The notes beneath the pieces are model-generated. The model was given only the letters and a program-made list of their open reading frames with translations, was not told where the DNA came from and ran no database searches. 42,139 bases of DNA from Alphaproteobacteria bacterium (GTDB lineage Bacteria; Pseudomonadota; Alphaproteobacteria; Reyranellales; Reyranellaceae), in assembly GCA_016870055.1 (NCBI GenBank), contig VGCQ01000003.1, positions 1-42,139 of the forward strand, written 5' to 3'. Positions 31,286 through 40,288 of this stretch are shown here, in pieces; the first letter of the stretch is position 1, and every line of letters begins with the position of its first letter. The translations under genes were made by a program, and so were the position numbers.

Positions 31286-32206
31286 CTAAGCGCGCGCGAG
31301 CGGCAGTTTGGAACCGGCCACGGCCCGCTCGAGCACGATTTCGCGCCGGAACCGATAGAGCTTGGCCGGCCGGCCGCCGGTGTCGGCCGTCATGGCACCG
31401 GTCTCCTCGACCAACCACTGCTGCTCGACCAAACGACGGAAATTCTGCTTGTGCAGGAGGCGCCCCGCCAGCGCTTCGACGGCACGCTGAAGTTGGCCCA
31501 AGGTGAAGTCCGGCGGCATCAGTTCGAAGACGACCGGGCGGTACTTGATCTTGGCCCTGAGCCGCGCGATGCCGGTGGCGAGGATGCGCCGATGGTCGTA
31601 GCGCATGGGCTCGCCCGGCACCGGATCGACGATGGCGTCGCGCGGCCGGCTGGCCTCCGGCACCAAGCCCGCCTCGTAGAGCAGTTCATAGCGCTGCAGG
31701 GCGAGTTCCTCGTTCCAGCTGGAAACATCGAAGTTGCCCTCGACCCTTTGCTGGCGCCGGCGCTTGGCGTCGTCGGAAGCAGCCTCGACCCAGCTCTTGA
31801 GCCGCGGCAGGACGGTGCGTGTCAGGATCTTCGGCGGACCTTCTCGCCAGTCCTCCCAAGGAAAGTAACGATAGAAGCTCTGCCAGCCGAGTTCGTGCTG
31901 GCCGGCGGCAGCGCGTTCGCGCGTCAGCCCAAGATACGAGATCGATACGATGCGATAGCCCAATGTCGATTCGCGGTAGCGATCGGCGAAGGTATAGAGC
32001 TGCTCGACATAGCCCAACGGATGATGGGTCTGGTGCTCGACCCAAGCGCGCACACCGGCCTGCAGAGTGGGATGATCGCTTTCGAAAGGGCCGGACGGCA
32101 GCAGGGCGCCGTTCTCCAGAGTGAGGACCTGCGGTTCATCGCCGATCAACGCGACCAGCACGGCATTGAGCTCGACGGCGACAGGACGAGGTTCGGCGAC
32201 CATCAT
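31286..32206 (-). CDS. nadQ: Nudix-like transcriptional regulator of NAD synthesis (NadQ/NrtR type)
   Basis: About 306 residues. The N-terminal half is Nudix-like (VAVELNAVLVALIGDEPQVLTLEN, TLQAGVRAWVEHQTHHPLGYVEQLYTF, YRIVSISYLGLTR) but shows no complete catalytic Nudix box. The C-terminal winged-helix half has FELMPPDFTLGQLQRAVEALAGRLLHKQNFRRLVEQ and PAKLYRFRREIV. This matches the NrtR/NadQ (COG4111) group, which represses nad genes in response to NAD-related metabolites. Location directly upstream of nadA, with a three-copy operator between them, fits well. Two adjacent ATGs (32206 and 32203) are possible starts. Confidence 0.82.
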   Translation of the reverse strand: MMVAEPRPVAVELNAVLVALIGDEPQVLTLENGALLPSGPFESDHPTLQAGVRAWVEHQTHHPLGYVEQLYTFADRYRESTLGYRIVSISYLGLTRERAAAGQHELGWQSFYRYFPWEDWREGPPKILTRTVLPRLKSWVEAASDDAKRRRQQRVEGNFDVSSWNEELALQRYELLYEAGLVPEASRPRDAIVDPVPGEPMRYDHRRILATGIARLRAKIKYRPVVFELMPPDFTLGQLQRAVEALAGRLLHKQNFRRLVEQQWLVEETGAMTADTGGRPAKLYRFRREIVLERAVAGSKLPLARA

Positions 32207-32399
32207 GGGCCTACCGCTCGGCCGACAAGCCGAGACACCGGGCCGCGACGCGTGGTGACGATCTGCTCGCCGCGATCTGCACACTCGAGCAGGGCGGAGA
32301 AGTCGATCCTGGCGTCGAGCGAACCGATGGTCGCCATGGGATTTCGGCCATCGAGCTAGTCTATCGCAGAGGCTGGATTTTCCAAGGAACCACAAAGAC

Positions 32400-33599
32400 T
32401 TATGAGTCGAGCCCGTTGCCACCGTAGAGCCATTCCAGCGTGTCCAGCCACTCAGCCTGGGTCTTGCCACTCATGATGGCATTGCGCAGAGCGGCGCGCG
32501 GGCCCGCGGGGTGGTAGACGTGGTCGCCCATGGCGCGCGACATCAGCTGCAGGCGTGTCGTACGCAAGACACGTCGGTCACGATAGGTAGCAAGACCTTC
32601 TTCCGGCGTCTCGGTGCGATGGAGCGAGTCGGCCAAACAGACGGCATCTTCTATCGCCATGCAGGCGCCCTGCGCCATGTACTGCAACATTGGATGCGCG
32701 GCGTCACCCAACAATGCCACGCGGCCGTCGAGCCACCTGTCCGTCGGCTCACGATCGCACAGCACCCACATGCGCCAATCCTTGCCATGACTGATGATGC
32801 TCTGCGCACGCGCGCAGACATGGGAGAAGCCCTTGCGCACCTCCTCGGTGGGCACCGGCTTGCCGGCCACCGGCTCGGGAGCATCGCTATGATAAGTCAC
32901 GACCAGGTTGAAGACCTTCCAGCCCGATAGCGGGTAGTGGACGATGTGGCACTTCGGTCCGGCCCACAGCGTGGCGGCGTTCCAGCGCAAATCCTCCGGC
33001 ATGCGCTCGGTCGGAATCACCGAGCGATAGGTCGTGTGTCCCGAGACGCGTGGCGGGCCGTCGGCCGTAACCTGCCGACGGATGTTCGACCACAATCCGT
33101 CGGCGCCGATCAGAGCCGCGCCGCGGACCTCGCCGCCGCTTGCAAGCCGCGCTGCGACACTGCTGCCGTCCTGAGCGTAGCCCACGATCTCGGCGCTGGT
33201 GCGCAGCTCGATCAGCGCGCTGTCGCGACAGCCCTGCAGCAACACGCCATGCAGGTCGCCGCGATGAACGACGGCGTAGGGATTGCCGAAGCGTGCGCGG
33301 AATGCTTGGCCGAGATCGATACGTGTGATCTCGCCGTCCGCCAGGGCATCCATCAGCCGCAGCTGGTCGATATAGACCGCCATACCACGCGCCGCCTCGC
33401 CGACGCCCAGGCGATCAAAGCAGTGGAAGGCGTTGGGTCCGAGCTGGATGCCGGCGCCGATCTCGCCGAGCTGCGCGGCCTTCTCCAGCACCAGCGAGGC
33501 CATGCCCTTCTGCGCCAAGGCAAGCGCTGCGGCGAGCCCGCCGATGCCGCCGCCGGCAATCAGGATCCTATCGTGGGCCACCGACGACCTTGTCGTCAT
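32400..33599 (-). CDS. FAD-dependent monooxygenase, 3-hydroxybenzoate 6-hydroxylase-like
   Basis: A 399-residue class A flavin hydroxylase. FAD binding is ILIAGGGIGGLAAALALAQKG. The segment EIGAGIQLGPNAFHCFDRLGVGEAARG is followed by RARFGNPYAVVHRGDLHGVLL, ALIGADGLWSNIRRQV, EDLRWNAATLWAGPKCHIVHYPL and VALLGDAAHPMLQYMAQGACMA. The C-terminal DTLEWLYGG block is present. These blocks match 3-hydroxybenzoate 6-monooxygenase, which makes gentisate. No gentisate ring-cleavage gene is in the window, so the substrate could be a different hydroxyarene. It overlaps the CoA-transferase gene upstream by 32 bases. A GTG at 33581 with AAGG upstream is an alternative start. Confidence 0.88.
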   Translation of the reverse strand: MTTRSSVAHDRILIAGGGIGGLAAALALAQKGMASLVLEKAAQLGEIGAGIQLGPNAFHCFDRLGVGEAARGMAVYIDQLRLMDALADGEITRIDLGQAFRARFGNPYAVVHRGDLHGVLLQGCRDSALIELRTSAEIVGYAQDGSSVAARLASGGEVRGAALIGADGLWSNIRRQVTADGPPRVSGHTTYRSVIPTERMPEDLRWNAATLWAGPKCHIVHYPLSGWKVFNLVVTYHSDAPEPVAGKPVPTEEVRKGFSHVCARAQSIISHGKDWRMWVLCDREPTDRWLDGRVALLGDAAHPMLQYMAQGACMAIEDAVCLADSLHRTETPEEGLATYRDRRVLRTTRLQLMSRAMGDHVYHPAGPRAALRNAIMSGKTQAEWLDTLEWLYGGNGLDS

Positions 33600-34782
33600 G
33601 AAGCTTGCCGATCTCGCGATCCGACAGACCTAGGATGCCCGACAGGATCTCGTCCGTATGCTGGCCGAGCAGGGGCGCGGGGCGGGGCGGCTCGCGCGTC
33701 ACGGCGCCGAACTGCAGCGGGGTCGCCGCCACCGGATAGCGGCCAATGCCCGGCTGGTCGACGATCGTGAACATCGGATTGTCGAGTACGTTCGTCTTGT
33801 CGGCGGCAAGCTCGCGGAAGCTTTGATAGGGCGCCCACAGAGCACCCGCCTTCTTGAGCGCCGCCGCTACGTCGGCAGCGTTCAACGACGCCACCCATGG
33901 CTCGATGACGGCACAAAGCTCGGTGCGCGCCTGCCAACGGCCGGCGTCGGTCTTGAGATCGACGCCCTTGGCCACTTCGATCTTCTCGAAGGCCTCGACA
34001 AAACCGCCGGCGGCCGCCAGGGCATCGACGTGGCGGTCAGAGAAGATGCAGATCATGACGAAGCGGCCATCCTTGGTTCTGAAATCGCGCCCGAAGGTGC
34101 CAAAAATCTCATTGCCGAACCGCGGGCGGTCGACATCGTTGATGGCAGCCTCGCCGATGTAGCCCAGCGCCGAGGTGGCGGCGAGCGCCATATCCTGCAG
34201 CGGCAGCACGATGCGCTGGCCCTGGCCGGTCATCCGTCGGTGCCGCTCGGCCACGACGATTGCCAGCGCTCCGGCGTAAGCGGTCGCAAGATCCCAAGGT
34301 GGCGCCACGGCATTCACCGGACCGCGATGGCCGACCGGGCCGGTGACCATGGGAAAGCCGGTGATGGCGTTCACCGTGTAGTCGACATGCGCACCGCCAT
34401 CGCGCGCACCGACGATGTTGAGGGCGATCAGGTCGGCGCGCTTCTTCGACAGCTCCTCGTAGGAAAGCCAGCCACGGGCCGGCATGTTGGTCGTGAAGAT
34501 GCCAGCGCCCTCGCCCGGTGCGGTGATCAGGGCTGTCAGCAGCTCGCGGCCACGCGGGCTGCGCAGATCGACGGCGATCGAGCGCTTGCCCTTGTTGAGG
34601 CCAGCCCAGTAGATCGACCGGCCGTCTTCGGTGATCGGCCAGCGGTCGTTATCGAGGCCGCCCTTGATGTCGTCGAAGCGGATCACGTCGGCGCCGAGCT
34701 GCGCCAACGTCATGCCGCCCAGAGGGGCGGCGATGAACGCCGAGCCCTCGACGATGCGAAGGCCGGTCAGAATTCCTGTCAT
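33568..34782 (-). CDS. mct: Mct-like CoA-transferase (2-methylfumaryl-CoA isomerase family)
   Basis: A 404-residue type III CoA-transferase that resembles the mesaconyl-C1-CoA to C4-CoA transferase (Mct) of the 3-hydroxypropionate bi-cycle along its whole length. It shares GLRIVEGSAFIAAPLGGMTLAQLG, YWAGLNKGKRSIAVDL, ITAPGEGAGIFTTNMPARGWLS, VDYTVNAITG, NPMFTIVDQPGIG and PLLGQHTDEILSGILGLS. The catalytic Asp164 is in APPWDLATAYAG. Mct moves CoA within one molecule. The other bi-cycle genes (mcl, mch, meh) are not in this window, so the substrate here may be another unsaturated dicarboxylate. It lies 19 bases after the OYE stop, in an operon with the hydroxylase. Assignment is from remembered family sequence. 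Confidence 0.85.
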   Translation of the reverse strand: MTGILTGLRIVEGSAFIAAPLGGMTLAQLGADVIRFDDIKGGLDNDRWPITEDGRSIYWAGLNKGKRSIAVDLRSPRGRELLTALITAPGEGAGIFTTNMPARGWLSYEELSKKRADLIALNIVGARDGGAHVDYTVNAITGFPMVTGPVGHRGPVNAVAPPWDLATAYAGALAIVVAERHRRMTGQGQRIVLPLQDMALAATSALGYIGEAAINDVDRPRFGNEIFGTFGRDFRTKDGRFVMICIFSDRHVDALAAAGGFVEAFEKIEVAKGVDLKTDAGRWQARTELCAVIEPWVASLNAADVAAALKKAGALWAPYQSFRELAADKTNVLDNPMFTIVDQPGIGRYPVAATPLQFGAVTREPPRPAPLLGQHTDEILSGILGLSDREIGKLHDDKVVGGPR

Positions 34783-34801
34783 CGTGCGCTTCCCGTCGTC
34801 T

Positions 34802-35944
34802 TCAGCTTACTCTCTGATGCCGCTTGATGTCGGCAAGGTTGTTCCGGCGCTTGTCCAACCACCATCCGTACTCGGGCGTCCACATGTCGAAAGCATCATC
34901 GCAGCCCAGTTCCTGAGCGGCGTGCAGGGCCCAGAACGGGTCGTACAGCGCCTGCCGGCCGATCGCGATCAGGTCGGCGTCGCCCGCCTGCAGGATCGCT
35001 TCGGCCTGCGGACCATCGAGGATCAGGCCCACCGCCATGGTCGAGATACCTGCTTGACGCTTCACCGCCGCGGCGAACGGCACTTGGAAGCCGAGGGTGC
35101 GCTTGACCGGCAGCGCGGTCGACAGGCCCGTCAGGCCGCCCGAGGAGCAGTCGATCACGTCGACGCCCAGCTCCTTCAGCGCCTTGGCGAAGATCACCGT
35201 GTCGTCGACCTCCCAGCCGCCTGCGCCATCCACCGCCGAGACGCGGATGAACATCGGCTTGTGGGCGGGCCAGCTTTCGCGCACTGCGCGGGCGGCGGCG
35301 AGAGGAAAGCGCATGCGGCCGGCACGATCGCCGCCATACTGGTCGTTGCGCTTGTTGCTGACCGGCGACAGGAACTCGGCCAGCAGATAGCCGTGCGCGC
35401 CGTGGATTTCGATCACGTCATAGCCCGCCGCATCAGCGCGGCGCGCCGCCTCGCCGAACTTCCCGACCAGGGCTTCGATCTCGGCGGCCTCGAGTTGGCG
35501 CGGCACCAACCAGCCCTCGCCGGCCGGCAGTGCGGAGGGACCTACCACCTGCCATTTCTGCCAACCTGCTCCCTCGGGCCCGAGCTGGCCGGGCTTGTCG
35601 AACGAACGCGGCGTGCTGCCCTTGCGGCCGGAATGGGTGATCTGGGTGGCGGCAAGCGCACCTTCCTGCTTGAGGAATCGCACCAGCCGCTTGTGGCCTT
35701 CGACCTGCCGGTCGTCCCACAGGCCGAGATCGCCTTGCGTGACCCGTCCGCGCGGCTCGACGGCGCAATTCTCGGTGAACACGATCCCGAACTTACCCAA
35801 GGCGAACTTGCCGAGATGCACCAGGTGATAGTCGTTCACCTGACCGTCCGTTGCCCGATACTGCACCATCGGCGACACGACGCAGCGGTTGGGCGCTGTA
35901 ACGCCGCGCAGCGGCAAGGGCGAGAAGAGGAGCGGTTTCTGCAA
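34802..35944 (-). CDS. Old Yellow Enzyme family NADH:flavin oxidoreductase (YqjM/XenA-like)
   Basis: A 380-residue FMN TIM barrel. It has LLFSPLPLRGVTAPNRCVVSPM, the substrate loop ITHSGRKGST, EIHGAHGYLLAEFLSPVSNKR with the paired His residues, and FIRVSAVDGAGGW. ADLIAIGRQALYDPFWALHAAQELG carries the FMN phosphate site. The redox-tuning Cys after the PM motif of YqjM/XenA (PMCQY) is Val here (PMVQY), which could change the flavin potential. The likely start is TTG 35944, with GGAG seven bases upstream. No ATG lies at the conserved N-terminus. It would reduce an activated C=C bond, perhaps of an enoyl intermediate used by the downstream Mct-like enzyme. Confidence 0.88.
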   Translation of the reverse strand: MQKPLLFSPLPLRGVTAPNRCVVSPMVQYRATDGQVNDYHLVHLGKFALGKFGIVFTENCAVEPRGRVTQGDLGLWDDRQVEGHKRLVRFLKQEGALAATQITHSGRKGSTPRSFDKPGQLGPEGAGWQKWQVVGPSALPAGEGWLVPRQLEAAEIEALVGKFGEAARRADAAGYDVIEIHGAHGYLLAEFLSPVSNKRNDQYGGDRAGRMRFPLAAARAVRESWPAHKPMFIRVSAVDGAGGWEVDDTVIFAKALKELGVDVIDCSSGGLTGLSTALPVKRTLGFQVPFAAAVKRQAGISTMAVGLILDGPQAEAILQAGDADLIAIGRQALYDPFWALHAAQELGCDDAFDMWTPEYGWWLDKRRNNLADIKRHQRVS

Positions 35945-36022
35945 GGGTCGGTCTCCGCGACGGGATGGCTTGTCGAGCCCCGAACATAGACCGACGGCCC
36001 GGCTGCGGCCTATCCTGCCGCC

Positions 36023-37729
36023 ATGTTTGACCTCGTCATCCGAAACGGCACGGTGATCGACGGCAGCGGCGCCCCGCGGCGGGTCGCCGACGTGGCCGTG
36101 GACGCCGGCAGGATCGCCGCCGTCGGTCCTCGGCTGGGCACCGGCCGACGCGACATCGACGCCGACGGTCTGATCGTCACGCCGGGCTTCGTCGACATCC
36201 ACACCCACTATGACGGCCAGGCGACCTGGGATCCGTTCGTCACGCCATCGTCGTGGCATGGCGTGACGACCACGGTGTTCGGCAATTGCGGCGTCGGCTT
36301 CGCGCCGGTGCGACCGGGCCAGTCGCCCTATCTCGTCAATCTGATGGAAGGCGTCGAGGACATCCCTGGCACGGTGCTGGCCGAAGGCGTCAAGTTCGAC
36401 TGGGAGTCCTTTCCCGACTATCTCGATGCGCTTGCGGCGATGAGCCGTTCCGTCGATGTGGCCGCCCAGCTCCCGCACGGCGCGCTGCGTTTCTACGTCA
36501 TGGGCGATCGCGGCGCCGATCACGCCGAGGCACCGACCGAGCGCGAGATCGAGGAGATGGCGCGGCTCACCGAGCAGGCGCTACGCGCCGGTGCACTGGG
36601 TTTCACGACCTCACGCACGACCAAACACAAGGCGAAGGACGGCCGTTTCACGCCCTCGCTCAGCGCCTGCGAAGCCGAGCTCCTGGGCATCGCCCAAGGG
36701 ATGAAACGCGCCGGACGCGGCGTGCTGCAGGTCAACTCCGACTTTGGCCCTGGCGAATTCGAGGCGTTGTCAGCGGCGGCGGCATTAGCCGGGCGGCCGC
36801 TGTCCTGCCTGCTGGTCCAAGTCGATGCCCAACCGACCTTGTGGCGCGAGACGCTCGACCAGATTCACGCCGTCCGGCAAACCGGCCGTGCCGCCAACGC
36901 CCAGGTGGGCTCGCGGCCGATCGGCGTTCTGATGGGGCTCGAGACGACGGTCCATCCTTTCGTCGCCCATCCGGCCTGGCTCGAGTTGCGCAAGCTCACG
37001 CCCGCCCAGCGCTACCGGCGGCTCGCCACCGACACCGAACTTCGCCGTCGATTGATCGAAGAGGAAGCGCCCAGCGGACCGCGCGCCGTCATGGCCGCCT
37101 CCTTCCACAAGATGTTCGTCGTCGGCGAGCGGCCCGACTACGAACCCGACGCCAACGACTCGATTGCAGCGATCGCCCGGCGCAGCGGCCGCCCACCCCG
37201 GGCCGTAGCCCTCGACGCGCTGATGGCGCACGACGGCAAAGGTCTGTTGATGCTGCCGTTCGAGAACTATGCCTATGGCAGTCTCGATGTCGTCCACGAG
37301 ATGCTGACCGATCCGGCCACGGTGCTGGGCGTGGCCGACGGCGGCGCCCATGTCGGCGTGATCTGCGATGCCTCATCGCCGACTTCTTTGCTCGCGCTAT
37401 GGGGCCGTGACCGCCGGCGCGGCCCGAAGCTTGCCTTGGAATTTCTGGTCGCCAAGCAGACGCACGGCACCGCCGAAGCCTACGGGCTTCGCGACCGCGG
37501 CCTGCTGGCGCCGGGCCACAAGGCAGACATCAATGTGATCGACTTCAACGCCCTCGCGCTCGAGCGGCCCGAGGTGATCTACGATCTGCCGGCCGGCGGC
37601 CGCCGCTTGATCCAGCGGGCGACCGGCTATCGCCATACCTTCAACGCCGGCATCGAAACGGTGAGCAACGACGAGCTGACCGGGGAACTGCCGGGCCGGC
37701 TGGTGCGAGGGGCTCAGACCGTCATGTGA
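36023..37729 (+). CDS. amidohydrolase family protein, N-acyl-D-amino-acid deacylase type
   Basis: A 568-residue amidohydrolase of the D-aminoacylase group. The opening is MFDLVIRNGTVIDGSG. Metal ligands His60 and His62 are in FVDIHTHYDGQ. Cys89 is in VTTTVFGNCGVGFAP. GVADGGAHVGVICDAS holds the catalytic Asp region. The C-terminal part is GLLAPGHKADINVIDF. Full length and all key blocks are present. It would deacylate N-acyl-D-amino acids or a related cyclic amide in the cytoplasm. It is divergent from the OYE operon (78 bases between starts) and converges with urtE, overlapping it by 16 bases. Confidence 0.9.
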   Translation: MFDLVIRNGTVIDGSGAPRRVADVAVDAGRIAAVGPRLGTGRRDIDADGLIVTPGFVDIHTHYDGQATWDPFVTPSSWHGVTTTVFGNCGVGFAPVRPGQSPYLVNLMEGVEDIPGTVLAEGVKFDWESFPDYLDALAAMSRSVDVAAQLPHGALRFYVMGDRGADHAEAPTEREIEEMARLTEQALRAGALGFTTSRTTKHKAKDGRFTPSLSACEAELLGIAQGMKRAGRGVLQVNSDFGPGEFEALSAAAALAGRPLSCLLVQVDAQPTLWRETLDQIHAVRQTGRAANAQVGSRPIGVLMGLETTVHPFVAHPAWLELRKLTPAQRYRRLATDTELRRRLIEEEAPSGPRAVMAASFHKMFVVGERPDYEPDANDSIAAIARRSGRPPRAVALDALMAHDGKGLLMLPFENYAYGSLDVVHEMLTDPATVLGVADGGAHVGVICDASSPTSLLALWGRDRRRGPKLALEFLVAKQTHGTAEAYGLRDRGLLAPGHKADINVIDFNALALERPEVIYDLPAGGRRLIQRATGYRHTFNAGIETVSNDELTGELPGRLVRGAQTVM

Positions 37730-38409
37730 CGGCGTACCGTGTCGATATCGAAAGCCTCGCGAGTACCTTTCATCACGATCTCGCCGCGGTCCATCACCGC
37801 GAAGTCGTCGGCGAGCTCGTGGGCGAAGTCGAGATACTGCTCGACCAGCAGGATCGCCATGTCGCGCCGCTGGCGCAGGAAGGTGATGGCACGGCCGATA
37901 TCCTTGATGACCGACGGCTGGATGCCCTCGGTCGGCTCGTCGAGCACCAGGAGCTTGGGCCGCATGGTGAGGGCGCGGCCGATCGCGAGCTGCTGCTGCT
38001 GACCGCCCGACAGATCGCCGCCGCGCCGCCGCAACATAGAGGCGAGCACGGGGAAGAGCTCGAACACCTCGTCGGGGATCTTCTTCTGATCGCGGCCGAG
38101 CGGTGCGAATCCGGTCTCAAGATTTTCCTTCACCGTCAGCAGCGGGAAGATCTCGCGACCTTGCGGCACCAACGCCACGCCGCGCCTGGCCCGCTCATAG
38201 GGCGGTAGGCGCGAGACGTCGTGGCCGTCGAGCACGATCGAGCCCGCGGCGATTGGCTGCAAGCCGCAGATGGCCCTCAGCAGGCTGGTCTTGCCGACGC
38301 CGTTGCGGCCAAGCAGGCAGGTCACGCGGCCGACGGCTGCGCCAAGCGACACCAAACGCAAAGCCTGGGCGGCGCCGTAGGACAGGTCGACGTTCTGGAC
38401 CGAGAGCAT
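37714..38409 (-). CDS. urtE: urea ABC transporter ATP-binding protein UrtE
   Basis: A 231-residue LivF-type ATPase. Walker A is GRNGVGKTS, MLSVQNVDLSYGAAQAL is the N-terminus, VALVPQGREIFPLLTVKENL follows, the signature is LSGGQQQQ, and Walker B is LLVLDEP with TEGIQPSVI. TEGIQPSVI and the QGREIFPLLTV block fit UrtE. Last gene of the urt run. It starts two bases after the urtD stop. No urease genes follow in this window. Confidence 0.93.
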   Translation of the reverse strand: MLSVQNVDLSYGAAQALRLVSLGAAVGRVTCLLGRNGVGKTSLLRAICGLQPIAAGSIVLDGHDVSRLPPYERARRGVALVPQGREIFPLLTVKENLETGFAPLGRDQKKIPDEVFELFPVLASMLRRRGGDLSGGQQQQLAIGRALTMRPKLLVLDEPTEGIQPSVIKDIGRAITFLRQRRDMAILLVEQYLDFAHELADDFAVMDRGEIVMKGTREAFDIDTVRRHMTV

Positions 38410-38411
38410 GA

Positions 38412-39173
38412 TCAGCGCCCGAGATAGACTTCGACGACGCGCGGATCGGCGCTCACCTGGTCGAAGGTGCCTTCAGCCAGCATGGAACCCTCATGCAGCA
38501 CCGTCACCTTGACGCCGAGCGCACGCACGAAACTCATGTCGTGCTCGACCACGACGACCGAATGCGTCTTGTTGATCTCGCGCAGCACCTGGGCGGTCGT
38601 CTCGGTCTCGACATCGGTCATGCCGGCGACCGGCTCGTCGACCAGCAGCAGCTTGGGGTCTTGGGCGAGCAGCATGCCGATCTCCAGCCACTGCTTCTGA
38701 CCGTGGCTGAGACGCGCCGCCAGCATGTTCTGCTGCGCTTCCATACGGACGATCGACAGGATCTCGTTCAGCCGGTCATTCTCGAGCTTGGTCGGCGATG
38801 CCAGCAGAAGCTTGTACCAGCTGCGCAAGCCCGCCAGCGCCAACAGGAGGTTGTCGCGCACCGTGTGATTCTCGAACACGGTGGGCTTCTGGAACTTGCG
38901 TCCGATGCCCAACGTGGCGATGTCGGCCTCGTCGAGCTTGGTGAGGTCGGCCTTGCCGTCGAACACGACCTCGCCTTCGTCCGGTCGGGTCTTGCCGGTC
39001 ACCACGTCCATCATGGTCGTCTTGCCGGCGCCGTTGGGGCCGATGATGGCCCGCATCTCACCCGGTTCGACCAGCAGCGAGAGGTTGCTCAGCGCCTCGA
39101 ATCCGTCGAACGACACCGTCACACCGCTGAGATAGAGCAGCGCCGAGGTGCTTCTCTGATCGGCCATGCTCAT
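38412..39173 (-). CDS. urtD: urea ABC transporter ATP-binding protein UrtD
   Basis: A 253-residue LivG-type ATPase. Walker A is GPNGAGKTT, TLGIGRKFQKPTVFENHTVRDNL is typical of UrtD, the signature is LSHGQKQW in the family's unusual form, Walker B is LLLVDEP, and VEHDMSFVRAL carries the switch His. The ATG overlaps the urtC stop (ATGA). The Met at codon 3 is an alternative start. Confidence 0.93.
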   Translation of the reverse strand: MSMADQRSTSALLYLSGVTVSFDGFEALSNLSLLVEPGEMRAIIGPNGAGKTTMMDVVTGKTRPDEGEVVFDGKADLTKLDEADIATLGIGRKFQKPTVFENHTVRDNLLLALAGLRSWYKLLLASPTKLENDRLNEILSIVRMEAQQNMLAARLSHGQKQWLEIGMLLAQDPKLLLVDEPVAGMTDVETETTAQVLREINKTHSVVVVEHDMSFVRALGVKVTVLHEGSMLAEGTFDQVSADPRVVEVYLGR

Positions 39174-40288
39174 GCTGGGACTCTCGCCTTTCGCGTGACG
39201 CCACGCGACCGGACCTGCGACCACAGGCCGACCACACCCTTCGGCAGGAACAAGGTGACGGCAACGAACAGCGTGCCCAGCGCGAACAGCCAGACCTCGG
39301 GCAGTGCACCCGTGAGGTAGGTCTTGCCCCAGTTGACCAGGAACGCGCCGATCACCGGCCCGATCAGCGTGCCGCGGCCGCCCACTGCCACCCAGATCAC
39401 CGCTTCGATCGAGTTGGCCGGCGAGAATTCGCTGGGATTGATGATGCCGACCTGCGGCACGTAGATCGCGCCCGCGACGCCTGCCATGGCCGCCGACAGC
39501 ACGAACACGAAGAGCTTGTAGCCCTCGACGCGATAACCGAGGAAGCGCATGCGGCTCTCGGCGTCGCGCACCGCGGTCAGTGCCTTGCCGAAGCGTGAGC
39601 CCACGACGGCAGCCGAGATCACCAGGCCCAGCGCCAGGGCCAGCGCGGACGCGAAGCACAGCGCTGCGCGCGTACTGTCGGCTTGCACCGAGAAGCCCAA
39701 AATGTCCTTGAAGTCGGTCATGCCGTTGTTGCCGCCAAGACCCATATCGTTGCGGAAGAAGGCCAGCATCAGCGCGAAGGTCATGGCCTGGGTGATGATC
39801 GAGAGGTAGACGCCGGTGACACGGCTTCTGAAGGCGAACCAGCCGAGCGCCAACGCCAGCAGGCTCGGCACCACGACGATCATGATGGCGGCGAACCAGA
39901 ACTGATCGAAACCGTGCCAAAACCAGGGCAGCTCCTTGTAGTTCAGGAACACCATGAAGTCGGGCAGGATCGGGTTGCCGTAGACGCCGCGGCTGCCGAT
40001 CTGACGCAAGAGATACATACCCATGCAGTAGCCGCCCAGTGCGAAGAAAGCGCCGTGACCGAGCGAGAGAATGCCGCAGAATCCCCACACCAGGTCGACC
40101 GCCAGCGCCAACAGCGCATAGCAGAGATATTTGCCAATGAGCTGGAGCATCCAGGCTGGTACGTGCAGCGGCTGGCTCGGCGGCACGAGCTGATTGAGCA
40201 CGGGCAGAGCGACCCCGACCAGCAGCACCAACAATACGAACAGGCGCAGGTTGCGGCTCAGCCCTTGCCAGAGGAAACGCGTGATCAT
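39170..40288 (-). CDS. urtC: urea ABC transporter permease UrtC
   Basis: A 372-residue LivM-type permease with about ten hydrophobic segments. It has LAVDLVWGFCGILSLGHGAFFALGGYCMGMYL, RSRVTGVYLSIITQAMTFALMLAFFRNDMGLGGNNG (a UrtC hallmark in two adjoining parts) and the cytoplasmic loop ALTAVRDAESRMRFLGY. VAVGGRGTLIGPVIGA lies near the C-terminus. The ATG at 40288 overlaps the urtB stop by four bases, and family sequence begins there. Confidence 0.93.
   Translation of the reverse strand: MITRFLWQGLSRNLRLFVLLVLLVGVALPVLNQLVPPSQPLHVPAWMLQLIGKYLCYALLALAVDLVWGFCGILSLGHGAFFALGGYCMGMYLLRQIGSRGVYGNPILPDFMVFLNYKELPWFWHGFDQFWFAAIMIVVVPSLLALALGWFAFRSRVTGVYLSIITQAMTFALMLAFFRNDMGLGGNNGMTDFKDILGFSVQADSTRAALCFASALALALGLVISAAVVGSRFGKALTAVRDAESRMRFLGYRVEGYKLFVFVLSAAMAGVAGAIYVPQVGIINPSEFSPANSIEAVIWVAVGGRGTLIGPVIGAFLVNWGKTYLTGALPEVWLFALGTLFVAVTLFLPKGVVGLWSQVRSRGVTRKARVPA

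Noticed and set aside
31286-32206. NadQ as an active Nudix hydrolase
   Set aside because: No complete GxnExnREUxEExGU box is visible, and the C-terminal winged helix plus the adjacent operators point to a regulator.
32263-32292. Inverted repeat CTGCTCG/CGAGCAG upstream of nadQ, considered as a fourth nad operator
   Set aside because: The 16-base gap between arms differs from the three-base gap of the real operators, and the half sites lack the TGCTCA form. More likely chance in GC-rich DNA.
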